Source: Enteractinococcus sp.
GTDB taxonomy: Bacteria; Actinomycetota; Actinomycetes; Actinomycetales; Micrococcaceae
Direction of reading: 5' to 3'
Length of the DNA stretch: 5,730 nucleotides
Assembly (NCBI GenBank): GCA_029267455.1
Contig: JAJUIX010000094.1
Span: 1 to 5,730 of the forward strand
Below the pieces are notes generated by a model. The model was not told the DNA's origin, searched no databases, and saw nothing but the letters and a program-made list of their open reading frames with translations. The translations under genes and the position numbers were made by a program. Position 1 is the first letter of the stretch; every line of letters starts with the position of its first letter. This document shows positions 1 through 5,730 of this stretch, in pieces.

Positions 1-951
1 AAGAATGGCTTGCACCTCCTCGTCTTCACCGCATTCGGCGACCGTGTCGGCCGGAATGATTTCTACCGAAGAGTCCACGACCTCGTTGGCTTCCGTGTCA
101 TATTCAAGGCTCATCAGCCCCAGACCATCCATGTACTGGCCGGAGGCAACGGCCGAAATCTCGTTGCCGTCTTCACCTTGTTGGAACAGGTAGGGCACGT
201 GGATGTCGCCACCCATGAACCCGTCGACGTAGTCGGTATCCATGTGCGGGAAGTAGCGTGCGACGTCGTCGTGCATCGCGGCAATCACAATGTCGGCTTC
301 GTCGTGTTCTTTGAGCTGTCTGGCGGTCTTATTCATGGCCTCAACGGGCTCATTGAAGGTCAAATCTGCGGTGTGGACAGGGTTGAGTTTTGCCGGCACG
401 TCTTGTCCAATGCCACCTATGAAGGCTACACGGACCTCTGATGCTGGCGCGGTCCACACGACGTAGTCGCCGATGATATCCTCTGCGCCAGCGACGTTTG
501 CCGCCACGTGTTCAAAATTCGGGGCAACATATGGGCCTGCGCCATTGATACGGTCACGTAGGTCGTCTACACCCCAGTCAAGTTCGTGGTTGCCCAGGGT
601 CGACCCTGCCGGTTCAAGAGCGTTCATCACCTCGATAGTGGGGTTCTCATGCAGCAGACCCGGCATGAAGGGGCTGGCACCGATTTGGTCGCCCACCAGC
701 CATAAGGTGGAATCCGGGTTCTGTTCTCGGGCATTTTGGAGATAGCAGGACATGGCGGGGCCGCCGGCTTCGGTGACCACACCGTCGCTGTTGGTGACCT
801 GTTCGATGTGGCCGTGCACATCGGTGAGCGTATAGAGATCGAGCTCGACGATGTTCTCATCGTCGTCAATCGTAGTGGCAAATGCTGGTGCCACCGGAGT
901 GGAAACCAGCACTGCGGCGGCAAAGATCGCCGTATGACGCAGGGTGTTCAT
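1..951 (-). CDS. Secreted 5'-nucleotidase / metallophosphatase, UshA-like (partial, C-terminus off left edge)
   Basis: This is the N-terminal 317 residues of an exported calcineurin-like phosphoesterase of the UshA/5'-nucleotidase family, which hydrolyses nucleotides or other phosphate esters outside the membrane. The frame is open to the window edge. The ATG at 951 has GAAAGG (957-962) five bases upstream. Residues 1-25 form a signal peptide with cleavage after APAFA. Metallophosphatase motifs follow in order: LTDVHGHI (D44, H46), GGPA (63-66), GDQIGASPF (D88), GNHELD (N121, with H122 and D125 matching the UshA catalytic His/Asp pair) and AAMHDD (H227). The last metal motif reads GGDIH (247-251), with Asp249 where the family normally has His. 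The mature protein is rich in Asp and Glu, as is common for extracellular proteins of salt-tolerant bacteria. The C-terminal substrate-binding domain, and any wall anchor, would lie beyond the edge. The family call is firm; the substrate is unknown. Confidence 0.9.
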   Translation of the reverse strand, partial: MNTLRHTAIFAAAVLVSTPVAPAFATTIDDDENIVELDLYTLTDVHGHIEQVTNSDGVVTEAGGPAMSCYLQNAREQNPDSTLWLVGDQIGASPFMPGLLHENPTIEVMNALEPAGSTLGNHELDWGVDDLRDRINGAGPYVAPNFEHVAANVAGAEDIIGDYVVWTAPASEVRVAFIGGIGQDVPAKLNPVHTADLTFNEPVEAMNKTARQLKEHDEADIVIAAMHDDVARYFPHMDTDYVDGFMGGDIHVPYLFQQGEDGNEISAVASGQYMDGLGLMSLEYDTEANEVVDSSVEIIPADTVAECGEDEEVQAIL

Positions 952-1106
952 CAGTACCTTTCAACGAGCCCTCCAGACAATACGCATGAGAGGGTTTGCG
1001 TGAGTGATGCTGGCCATCGGTTGGGCGATGACCCTTTGATGAATCTGTCTGATGGAAGTAACCCGAAAGTGGCGTGGCAGCCAATGGAAGGTAAAGATTA
1101 CACAGT

Positions 1107-1150
1107 CCGGCCCGGGCACACACTGCAGATGACAGGTGTGCCCGGGCCGG
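1107..1150 (-). terminator. Strong hairpin terminator after the MFS gene
   Basis: A perfect 15-bp inverted repeat, with arms at 1107-1121 and 1136-1150, encloses a 14-base loop. The stem is almost all G and C. It begins 25 bases past the TAA stop of the MFS transporter on the minus strand. There is no real U-tract after the stem, which is common for actinobacterial terminators. Since no plus-strand gene is present, it most likely ends MFS transcription and isolates the nucleotidase gene. Confidence 0.82.
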
Positions 1151-1175
1151 GCAGTTTCTGGCTTGAAAGGGGTGG

Positions 1176-2588
1176 TTAGCGGGTGCGCTCGATTTCGTCT
1201 TTATCGAGGTCAGTCAGTGACCGGTACTTTGTTTCTGGGCTGAGCGCCAAGAAAATCAAGGTGACCACCGAGGCCGCTGCCAAGTAGTAGCCCACATAGG
1301 AAACATCAAAGGCCCCCATCAGCCACGTAGCAATGAATGGAGTCAGGGCTGCACCGATGATGGACGAAACGTTATAGGCGATACCGGAACCGGTGTATCG
1401 GGTTTCGGTTGGGAACAGTTCAGGCAGGATCGCTGACATCGGACCGAAGGTCAGCCCCATGAGGGTCATGCCCACGATCATGAACAGCACCATGCGAATG
1501 GTGTTCAACGAGCCATCAGCGTTGACGATGATGTCGGCGTCGAGCCACCAACCGAACAGCAGCCCAAAGACCACCATGAGTGCAGTAATGGTCAACATGG
1601 TTGGTTGCCGACCGAACTTATCGGCCAGCCGGCCCGAGACGGGTACGAATGCTGCGAAGAACAGAATGGAAATCAGCTGGATGACCAAGAAGTCGTTATA
1701 GGAGGTACCCAGTCCACCGGCGTCGGGATTACCGATGGCGTACGAAAGGATCCAGGTCGTCATCAAGTAGAACAACACGTAGGTTGCATACATGATGAAA
1801 GTTCCCAGGACCAGTTGCCACCAGTTCTTCACGAACACATCTTTCAAAGGGGCTTTGACACGCTGGTCACGTGCGACAGCCTGCTTGAAGACCGGTGTTT
1901 CTTCCAGAGAAATACGAACCCACAGACCAATGGCCACCATCACGATCGAGGCTAGGAACGGAATACGCCATACCCAGTCGATAAAGACGTGGTCAGCACC
2001 GTGGGCGGCAGAGTCGTAACCGAATGCCAGGGTCAAGATGAGGAAGAACCCGTTGGCCAATAAGAAACCAAACGGGGCACCCAGCTGTGGCCACATCGCA
2101 GCCGAAGCACGTTTGCCGGGTTTAGCAGTCTCGGTAACCAACAGTGCAGCGCCCGACCACTCACCGCCGAGTCCCAGGCCCTGACAGAACCGCATCAAGG
2201 TCAACATCGCCGGGGCCCACAGACCGATCTGGAAATATGTCGGCAGCAGGCCGATGATGAAGGTAGCGATCCCCATGGTCAAAAGAGCCCCGATCAGGGT
2301 CGCTTTGCGTCCAACCCGGTCACCCATGTGACCGAAGATCACCGAGCCGAGCGGACGGGCAACAAAAGCGGCACCGAAGGTAGCCATGGAGGCAAGCAGT
2401 GCGATTTGCGCGTCATCACCCGGGAAGAAAATTAATGGGAAGACGGAGACCGCCGCGGTCGCGTAAATATAGAAATCATAGAATTCGATGGTGGTACCTA
2501 CGAGTGAGGCCAAGATGATCTTCCACCGGGCCACGCCCAGGTCGGCATCTTGAACACCATGCGAAGTCGGTGCGTGTTGCGTTGACAT
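1176..2588 (-). CDS. MFS transporter, metabolite:H+ symporter (MHS) family
   Basis: This 470-residue inner-membrane protein has the size and about 12 hydrophobic segments expected of a complete MHS-family member of the major facilitator superfamily (relatives: ProP, KgtP, ShiA, YhjE). These are proton symporters for small organic acids, betaines or similar solutes. Visible signatures are TTIEFYDFYIY in the first membrane segment (32-42), FVARPLG (75-81), the loop 2-3 motif GHMGDRVGRK (86-95), QGLGLGGEWSGAAL (136-149), its second-half counterpart SGRLADKFGRQ (318-328) and PELFPTETRYTGSGIAYN (389-406). The cytoplasmic tail (about 450-470) is charged. The ATG at 2588 has GAAGG (2597-2601) eight bases upstream. 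Hairpins on both sides suggest a single-gene unit. The sequence resembles YhjE and ShiA in general, but the substrate cannot be assigned and no neighbour suggests one. Confidence 0.93.
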   Translation of the reverse strand: MSTQHAPTSHGVQDADLGVARWKIILASLVGTTIEFYDFYIYATAAVSVFPLIFFPGDDAQIALLASMATFGAAFVARPLGSVIFGHMGDRVGRKATLIGALLTMGIATFIIGLLPTYFQIGLWAPAMLTLMRFCQGLGLGGEWSGAALLVTETAKPGKRASAAMWPQLGAPFGFLLANGFFLILTLAFGYDSAAHGADHVFIDWVWRIPFLASIVMVAIGLWVRISLEETPVFKQAVARDQRVKAPLKDVFVKNWWQLVLGTFIMYATYVLFYLMTTWILSYAIGNPDAGGLGTSYNDFLVIQLISILFFAAFVPVSGRLADKFGRQPTMLTITALMVVFGLLFGWWLDADIIVNADGSLNTIRMVLFMIVGMTLMGLTFGPMSAILPELFPTETRYTGSGIAYNVSSIIGAALTPFIATWLMGAFDVSYVGYYLAAASVVTLIFLALSPETKYRSLTDLDKDEIERTR

Positions 2589-2619
2589 CAGATGAACCTT
2601 CGTTGTGATAGAAACAGTG

Positions 2620-2651
2620 CAGGTGACGTCCCGTTAATTGGACGCCACCTG
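2620..2651 (-). terminator. Second of two tandem hairpins between the carboxylase and MFS genes
   Basis: Arms at 2620-2631 and 2640-2651 pair over 12 bp with an 8-base loop (2632-2639). The only mismatch on the plus strand (A2626/C2645) becomes a G-U wobble in minus-strand RNA, so the fold is complete only in the direction of transcription of these genes. The stem lies 56 bases past the carboxylase stop and is followed by a weakly U-containing stretch. It may be a back-up terminator for the carboxylase gene, or a leader structure of the MFS gene if that promoter lies upstream. Confidence 0.65.
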
Positions 2652-2652
2652 G

Positions 2653-2679
2653 AAAACCACCTCAGTGTATATAGGTGGC
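2653..2679 (-). terminator. First tandem hairpin, with a UUUU tail, after the carboxylase gene
   Basis: In minus-strand RNA, CCACCU (2673-2678) pairs with AGGUGG (2657-2662) across a 10-base loop. A G-U pair (2679/2656) extends the stem to 7 bp. The stem is followed directly by UUUU (2653-2656). This is the form of a short intrinsic terminator, 29 bases after the carboxylase stop. The same plus-strand palindrome, CCACCT-N10-AGGTGG, could instead be a protein-binding site around a weak -10-like element. Confidence 0.5.
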
Positions 2680-2694
2680 ATCGTGTCGGATGAA
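2666..2694 (-). promoter_or_regulatory. Possible weak promoter for the MFS gene
   Basis: A -10-like TATACA (2666-2671) lies 17 bases from a poor -35-like TTCATC (2689-2694). The -10 falls in the loop of the CCACCT/AGGTGG inverted repeat, so a protein bound there could block it. If real, transcription would start near 2659 and the 2620-2651 hairpin would lie in the MFS leader. The -35 matches the consensus at only three of six positions, so this is a weak call. Confidence 0.2.
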
Positions 2695-2707
2695 ATCCTA
2701 CGGATTA

Positions 2708-4549
2708 TTACCCTTCGATTGTGGCTAAAGCTGCTCCGGCATTGACGGTTGAGCCCGGTTCTGCCGCCAGTTCAGTCACGGTGCCGGCTTTGTGAGCAGT
2801 GATGGGCTGTTCCATCTTCATGGCTTCCAGCACCAAGATCAGGTCGCCTTCGACTACTTCATCGCCAACTTCGACACCCAACTTAACAATTGTACCTTGC
2901 ATGGGTGAGGTCACAGTATCCCCAGAAGTGCCCGCTGCTGAGGCACCCGAGATTTTCGTCGCGGTGCGGGTGGGACGGCGACGCTGTGGTTTGGCATCCA
3001 CAGCGGCAATACCCGCAAGAGTGTCAGGCAGGGTCACTTCAACGCGTTTGCCGTTGACCTCAACGGTCACCACGCGACGTTCGGAGTCACTGTCTTCATG
3101 TATTCCTGCTACCACAGATTGCGGTTGCAGTTCGTTAATGAAGTCGGTTTCAATCCACCGGGTGTGGACGGTAAAAGGTCCTTCGGCCGGAATTCTTTGG
3201 CCTGGCTGATCCAGTTCGGGGGCGAAATTCGGATCTTGGATGATCGTGCGGTGGAAGGGCAAGACGGTGGCCAAACCGGCTATGCGCATTTCATGCAGTG
3301 CTCGCTGTGACCGTTGGAGCGCTTCTTTCCGATCTCGACCAGTCACAATAAGTTTGGCGACCATGGAGTCGAAGGCTCCGGAAATCGTTTCGCCTTCTTC
3401 CACCCCGGTATCAATACGTACCCCCGGGCCACCCGGTAAACGCATTTTGGTGATGGTGCCCGGTGCGGGCATGAAATTTTGTCCGGGATCTTCTGCGGTG
3501 ATTCGGAACTCGAAAGAATGTCCGTGGATCGCTGGGTGCTCATAGCCTAGAGGCTCACCGCGAGCTATGCGGAACTGCTCACGCACCAAATCGATACCGG
3601 TCACTTCTTCCGAAACCGTGTGTTCGACCTGCAAGCGCGTATTGACTTCCAGAAATGAGATCGTGCCGTCTTGGCCAATCAGAAATTCGCACGTTCCGGC
3701 GCCAACGTAGCCAGCTTCTTTTAGCAGTGCTACGGAGGCATCATAGAGTTGCTGTTCTTGCTCGGCCGTCAAATACGGTGCCGGGGCTTCTTCCACCAGT
3801 TTCTGGTTGCGACGCTGCAGTGAGCAATCACGAGTCGACACCACCACGACGTTGCCATCTTTGTCTGCCAGACACTGCGTTTCCAGGTGGCGTGGGGCAT
3901 CGAGGAATCGTTCTACGAAACACTCACCGCGACCGAAGGCCGCGGTTGCCTCCCGCACCGCGGACTCATATGCGTCAGGAATCTCGGAACGCTGTCGAAC
4001 GACTTTGATACCGCGTCCACCACCACCGTGGGCCGCTTTGATCGCCAAGGGTAGTCCGTGCTCATCTGCGAAATCGACAACTTCTTGAGCAGATTCCACC
4101 GGATCCGCAGTACCGGGTGCAAGGGGCGCCCCGACCTTATACGCAATGTGACGGGCGGCGACTTTGTCACCGAGGGCATGAATTGCTGCAGGCGGCGGAC
4201 CGATCCAGACCAGTCCGGCATCGAGTACCGCTTGGGCGAAATCTGCATTTTCTGCTAGGAAACCGTAACCGGGGTGAATGGCGTCTGCGCCGGAATCTTT
4301 AGCGGCCCGCAGTACCTTTTCGACGGAAAGATACGTATCAGCAACCGTATCGCCATTGAGGGAGAACGCGTGATCTGCCAGTCGAACATGCATTGCGTTG
4401 CGATCCGGGTTTGCGTAGATGGCTACAGCTTCTAGTCCTTCATCCTGGGCGGCGCGAATAATGCGGACCGCGATCTCACCTCGATTGGCGATCAAAACCT
4501 TCGAAAACGAGCGGTAGATCATCGAGGATGACGCGCTGGTCATGGACAT
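2708..4549 (-). CDS. accA3: Acyl-CoA (acetyl/propionyl-CoA) carboxylase alpha subunit: biotin carboxylase + biotin carrier
   Basis: This 613-residue protein carries out the ATP-dependent carboxylation of biotin, the first half-reaction in making malonyl-CoA or methylmalonyl-CoA. It works with a separate carboxyltransferase beta subunit that is not in the window. The biotin carboxylase part starts at [13 protein letters not shown] (15-27) and includes the ATP-grasp glycine loop HGGGGRGIK (174-182), [17 protein letters not shown] (240-256) and [10 protein letters not shown] (301-310), which holds the metal-binding and catalytic residues. A basic linker (about 518-545) leads to the biotinyl domain, where EAMKM (575-579) carries the biotin lysine K578. 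This fused layout is that of actinobacterial AccA3/AccBC. The ATG at 4549 is chosen for its AAGGAG site; an in-frame TTG at 4624 would add 25 residues unlike the family and has no good ribosome site. The gene ends with tandem TAA stops (2705-2710). The symbol follows M. tuberculosis usage and is not E. coli accA. Confidence 0.95.
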   Translation of the reverse strand: MSMTSASSSMIYRSFSKVLIANRGEIAVRIIRAAQDEGLEAVAIYANPDRNAMHVRLADHAFSLNGDTVADTYLSVEKVLRAAKDSGADAIHPGYGFLAENADFAQAVLDAGLVWIGPPPAAIHALGDKVAARHIAYKVGAPLAPGTADPVESAQEVVDFADEHGLPLAIKAAHGGGGRGIKVVRQRSEIPDAYESAVREATAAFGRGECFVERFLDAPRHLETQCLADKDGNVVVVSTRDCSLQRRNQKLVEEAPAPYLTAEQEQQLYDASVALLKEAGYVGAGTCEFLIGQDGTISFLEVNTRLQVEHTVSEEVTGIDLVREQFRIARGEPLGYEHPAIHGHSFEFRITAEDPGQNFMPAPGTITKMRLPGGPGVRIDTGVEEGETISGAFDSMVAKLIVTGRDRKEALQRSQRALHEMRIAGLATVLPFHRTIIQDPNFAPELDQPGQRIPAEGPFTVHTRWIETDFINELQPQSVVAGIHEDSDSERRVVTVEVNGKRVEVTLPDTLAGIAAVDAKPQRRRPTRTATKISGASAAGTSGDTVTSPMQGTIVKLGVEVGDEVVEGDLILVLEAMKMEQPITAHKAGTVTELAAEPGSTVNAGAALATIEG

Positions 4550-4559
4550 AGAAACAATT

Positions 4560-4565
4560 CTCCTT
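4560..4565 (-). promoter_or_regulatory. Ribosome binding site that sets the carboxylase start
   Basis: AAGGAG on the minus strand lies ten bases before the ATG at 4549 and sixteen before the alternative ATG at 4543. It is the best Shine-Dalgarno match in this gap. It rules against the longer form starting at the TTG at 4624. Confidence 0.8.
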
Positions 4566-4648
4566 GGTTGGAACGCTCCGCAGAATTGGCGCACGATGCG
4601 AGGACCGAATCGTAGCCATCTCAAGAAGCTTAGGACGAATCCGTGGAA

Positions 4649-4679
4649 ACCATACAGAATGACGCACCGAGTGAGTCAA
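4649..4679 (-). promoter_or_regulatory. Candidate promoter of the carboxylase gene
   Basis: TTGACT (4674-4679) is a good -35 match (5 of 6). The best -10 choices are TATGGT (4649-4654, fitting TANNNT, spacing 19) and TGTATG (4651-4656, spacing 17, poorer fit). Transcription would begin near 4642 and leave a leader of about 90 bases. The 170-base gap after maf makes a separate promoter likely, but the -10 is not strong. Confidence 0.35.
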
Positions 4680-4690
4680 AAATCCCGAAT

Positions 4691-4713
4691 TTCTTGTAGA
4701 AACCCTACAAAAA
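4691..4713. promoter_or_regulatory. Palindrome between maf and the carboxylase gene, possible operator
   Basis: TTGTAG (4694-4699) and CTACAA (4705-4710) form a perfect 6-bp inverted repeat around five bases. In minus-strand RNA the stem extends to 9 bp with one G-U pair. It starts seven bases after the maf stop and lies about 15 bases upstream of the candidate carboxylase -35. The AT-rich stem has no U-tract after it, which makes it look more like a binding site for a dimeric regulator than a terminator. I do not recognise the regulator. Confidence 0.4.
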
Positions 4714-4719
4714 TGTGGT

Positions 4720-5355
4720 CTATTCGTGCGTATCCCACAGTTGCGTGAGACGCACGTCGAGGCGTTCGAGAAGTTCACGCACAGCGCGCAATGATAATCC
4801 CAACACCGCATTTGGGTCACCGTTAACGGCCGAAACCATCGTGGCACCGTATCCTTCGAGCGTGAAACCACCGGCTACACCAAGTGGCTCGCCCGTAGCA
4901 ACGTAGTCGTCAATGACCGCATCACTGACGTTTGCGAATGTCACCGTGGCACTGACGGTTTCTTGTAGAACGCGCTGGCTCTGACCGGCAAGCATCGCAA
5001 TGACACAGTGACCGGTGTGTAGTGTTCCGGTCTTACCGCGTTGATTACGCCAGCGTTCACGAGCGATCTGGGGTCGATGGGGTTTACCGAAGGGTTGCCC
5101 TTCGAGTTCAAAGACTGAATCTGCGGCAAGGATGTAGGTGGCTTCTGTTACGCGCTGTTCAGTCATGAGCCTGTCAGCGACCGCATGAGCTTTAGCCGTC
5201 GCTAATGCCTGAGCTTGGACACGAGGTTTCGAAATCTCTGTCACCAGTGCCGCCTCATCGATGTCGGCCGGTACTTGAGTGAAGGGAATGCCAGCTCGCT
5301 CAAGGATCGCAGCACGTGCCGCCGAGGCTGAGCCTAACACGATACGGGTGGTCAT
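4720..5355 (-). CDS. maf: Maf family nucleoside triphosphate pyrophosphatase
   Basis: This cytoplasmic protein of 211 residues is a normal full-length Maf/HAM1-superfamily enzyme. Family members cleave non-standard or pyrimidine nucleoside triphosphates to the monophosphate and pyrophosphate, a house-cleaning role linked to septum formation. Visible motifs are the N-terminal LGSASAAR (7-14; usually SxSPRR or SASPAR, so the Pro is Ala here), AADSVFELEGQPFGKP (77-92) with the likely catalytic Asp79, TGTLHTGHCV (109-118), TGEPLGVAGGF (154-164) and GDPNAVLGLSL (179-189). The ATG at 5355 overlaps the TGA of the DUF885 gene as ATGA. It has AAAAGG (5363-5368) seven bases upstream, inside the DUF885 coding region, so the two are probably translationally coupled. 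Maf beside acyl-CoA carboxylase genes is a known actinobacterial arrangement. Which nucleotide it prefers cannot be told from these motifs. Confidence 0.93.
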   Translation of the reverse strand: MTTRIVLGSASAARAAILERAGIPFTQVPADIDEAALVTEISKPRVQAQALATAKAHAVADRLMTEQRVTEATYILAADSVFELEGQPFGKPHRPQIARERWRNQRGKTGTLHTGHCVIAMLAGQSQRVLQETVSATVTFANVSDAVIDDYVATGEPLGVAGGFTLEGYGATMVSAVNGDPNAVLGLSLRAVRELLERLDVRLTQLWDTHE

Positions 5356-5730
5356 CGCAGTGCCTTTTCTAACGTCTCAAGCCCCATCGAGCCGAGCTCT
5401 AGTGCGCGGGTGTGGAACGTTTTTAGATCAAAATCAGGGGCTGTTTCGTGTGCCGCGCGGATCTGTTGCCAGATACGCTTTCCAACTGCATAGCTTGGTG
5501 CTTGGCCAGGCCACCCCAAGTAACGAGTAAATTCGAAATCCAATACTCCGGGAGTCTCATGCAAATGTTCTTGAAGGAAAGCGAAACCGGTCTCAGCGTC
5601 CCAGACTTTGCCACCCCAAGCTTCAGGGGCTGTGAAACCGCAATGTACGCCGATGTCGAATACGACCCGCGCCGCCCGCATCCGTTGGGCATCCAGCATT
5701 CCGAGATAGTCGCCCGGGTCATCTAGGTAG
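5352..5730 (-). CDS. DUF885 domain protein, C-terminal part (N-terminus off right edge)
   Basis: The frame is open from the right edge to a TGA at 5352-5354 and gives the last 125 residues of a longer protein. The Met codon at 5699 is internal: the frame continues upstream as YLDDPGDYLG, which is conserved family sequence. Typical DUF885 stretches are LDAQRMRAARVVFDIGVH and, further on, RYLGWPGQAPSYAVGKRIW. DUF885 proteins are usually over 500 residues and are thought to be metallopeptidase-like; the presumed active-site region would be upstream and cannot be seen here. A biochemical function is not established. The gene overlaps maf by ATGA, indicating a shared transcript. Confidence 0.85.
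   Translation of the reverse strand, partial: YLDDPGDYLGMLDAQRMRAARVVFDIGVHCGFTAPEAWGGKVWDAETGFAFLQEHLHETPGVLDFEFTRYLGWPGQAPSYAVGKRIWQQIRAAHETAPDFDLKTFHTRALELGSMGLETLEKALR

Noticed and set aside
10..441. Plus-strand open frame of 143 codons
   Set aside because: It lies opposite the nucleotidase, whose minus-strand frame has a signal peptide and all the family motifs. The plus-strand translation shows no recognisable domain and has no good ribosome site.
736..1179. Plus-strand open frame of 147 codons crossing the gap after the MFS gene
   Set aside because: It runs over the nucleotidase start and through the terminator palindrome. Its translation has no family features, so it is a chance frame.
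3343..3543. Minus-strand open frame within the carboxylase
   Set aside because: It is an alternative frame inside a well-supported biotin carboxylase domain with no start signal of its own.
4476..4619. Possible upstream ORF (ATG at 4619, 47 codons) overlapping the carboxylase start
   Set aside because: No Shine-Dalgarno sequence precedes the ATG, the peptide has no leader-like repeats, and most of its length is just another frame of the leader and the carboxylase 5' end.
4550..4624. N-terminal extension of the carboxylase from a TTG at 4624
   Set aside because: The strong AAGGAG at 4560-4565 would sit inside the coding region, and the extra residues are unlike the family N-terminus. The ATG at 4549 fits better.
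4690..4970. 12-base repeat TTTCTTGTAGAA at 4690-4701 and 4959-4970
   Set aside because: The second copy lies inside maf and encodes conserved-looking protein sequence without the other palindrome half. One short match at this distance is likely chance.
5699..5699. ATG as the start of a small 115-residue protein
   Set aside because: The frame continues upstream without a stop into conserved DUF885 sequence, so this Met is internal.

Overview
This window looks like ordinary chromosomal DNA from a moderate-GC actinobacterium. Several things point to Micrococcales, probably Micrococcaceae: an acyl-CoA carboxylase alpha chain with biotin carboxylase and biotin carrier fused in one protein, an actinobacterial-type Maf protein next to it, a DUF885 protein upstream of maf, and GC-rich hairpin terminators with little or no U-tract. 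The GC level seems lower than in typical Arthrobacter, so a genus such as Enteractinococcus, Yaniella or Auritidibacter is plausible; that is inference, not a measurement.

All five genes read on the minus strand, so the order of transcription is from right to left. From the right edge: the C-terminal end of a DUF885 protein (5352-5730, cut by the edge); maf, a nucleotide pyrophosphatase (4720-5355) that overlaps DUF885 by ATGA; a 170-base gap with a 17-bp palindrome and a possible promoter; the acyl-CoA carboxylase alpha subunit (2708-4549); a 119-base gap with two tandem hairpins; an MHS-family MFS transporter (1176-2588); a 224-base gap with a perfect 15-bp-stem terminator; and a secreted 5'-nucleotidase/metallophosphatase (1-951, cut by the left edge). 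No gene-free stretch exceeds 300 bases.

The DUF885-maf-carboxylase order is part of a neighbourhood known in actinobacteria, where the carboxyltransferase beta subunit (accD), the small epsilon subunit (accE) and often birA lie beside maf. These would be expected just beyond the right edge. The carboxylase makes malonyl-CoA and/or methylmalonyl-CoA for fatty acid synthesis. The MFS gene is bounded by terminator-like hairpins on both sides and is probably its own unit, as is the nucleotidase.

I found no new defence system, mobile element, CRISPR array or RNA gene. The points most worth a second look are an unusual metal-ligand motif in the nucleotidase (GGDIH where GGHTH is expected), the tandem hairpins with interchangeable arms before the MFS gene, and the palindrome upstream of the carboxylase.
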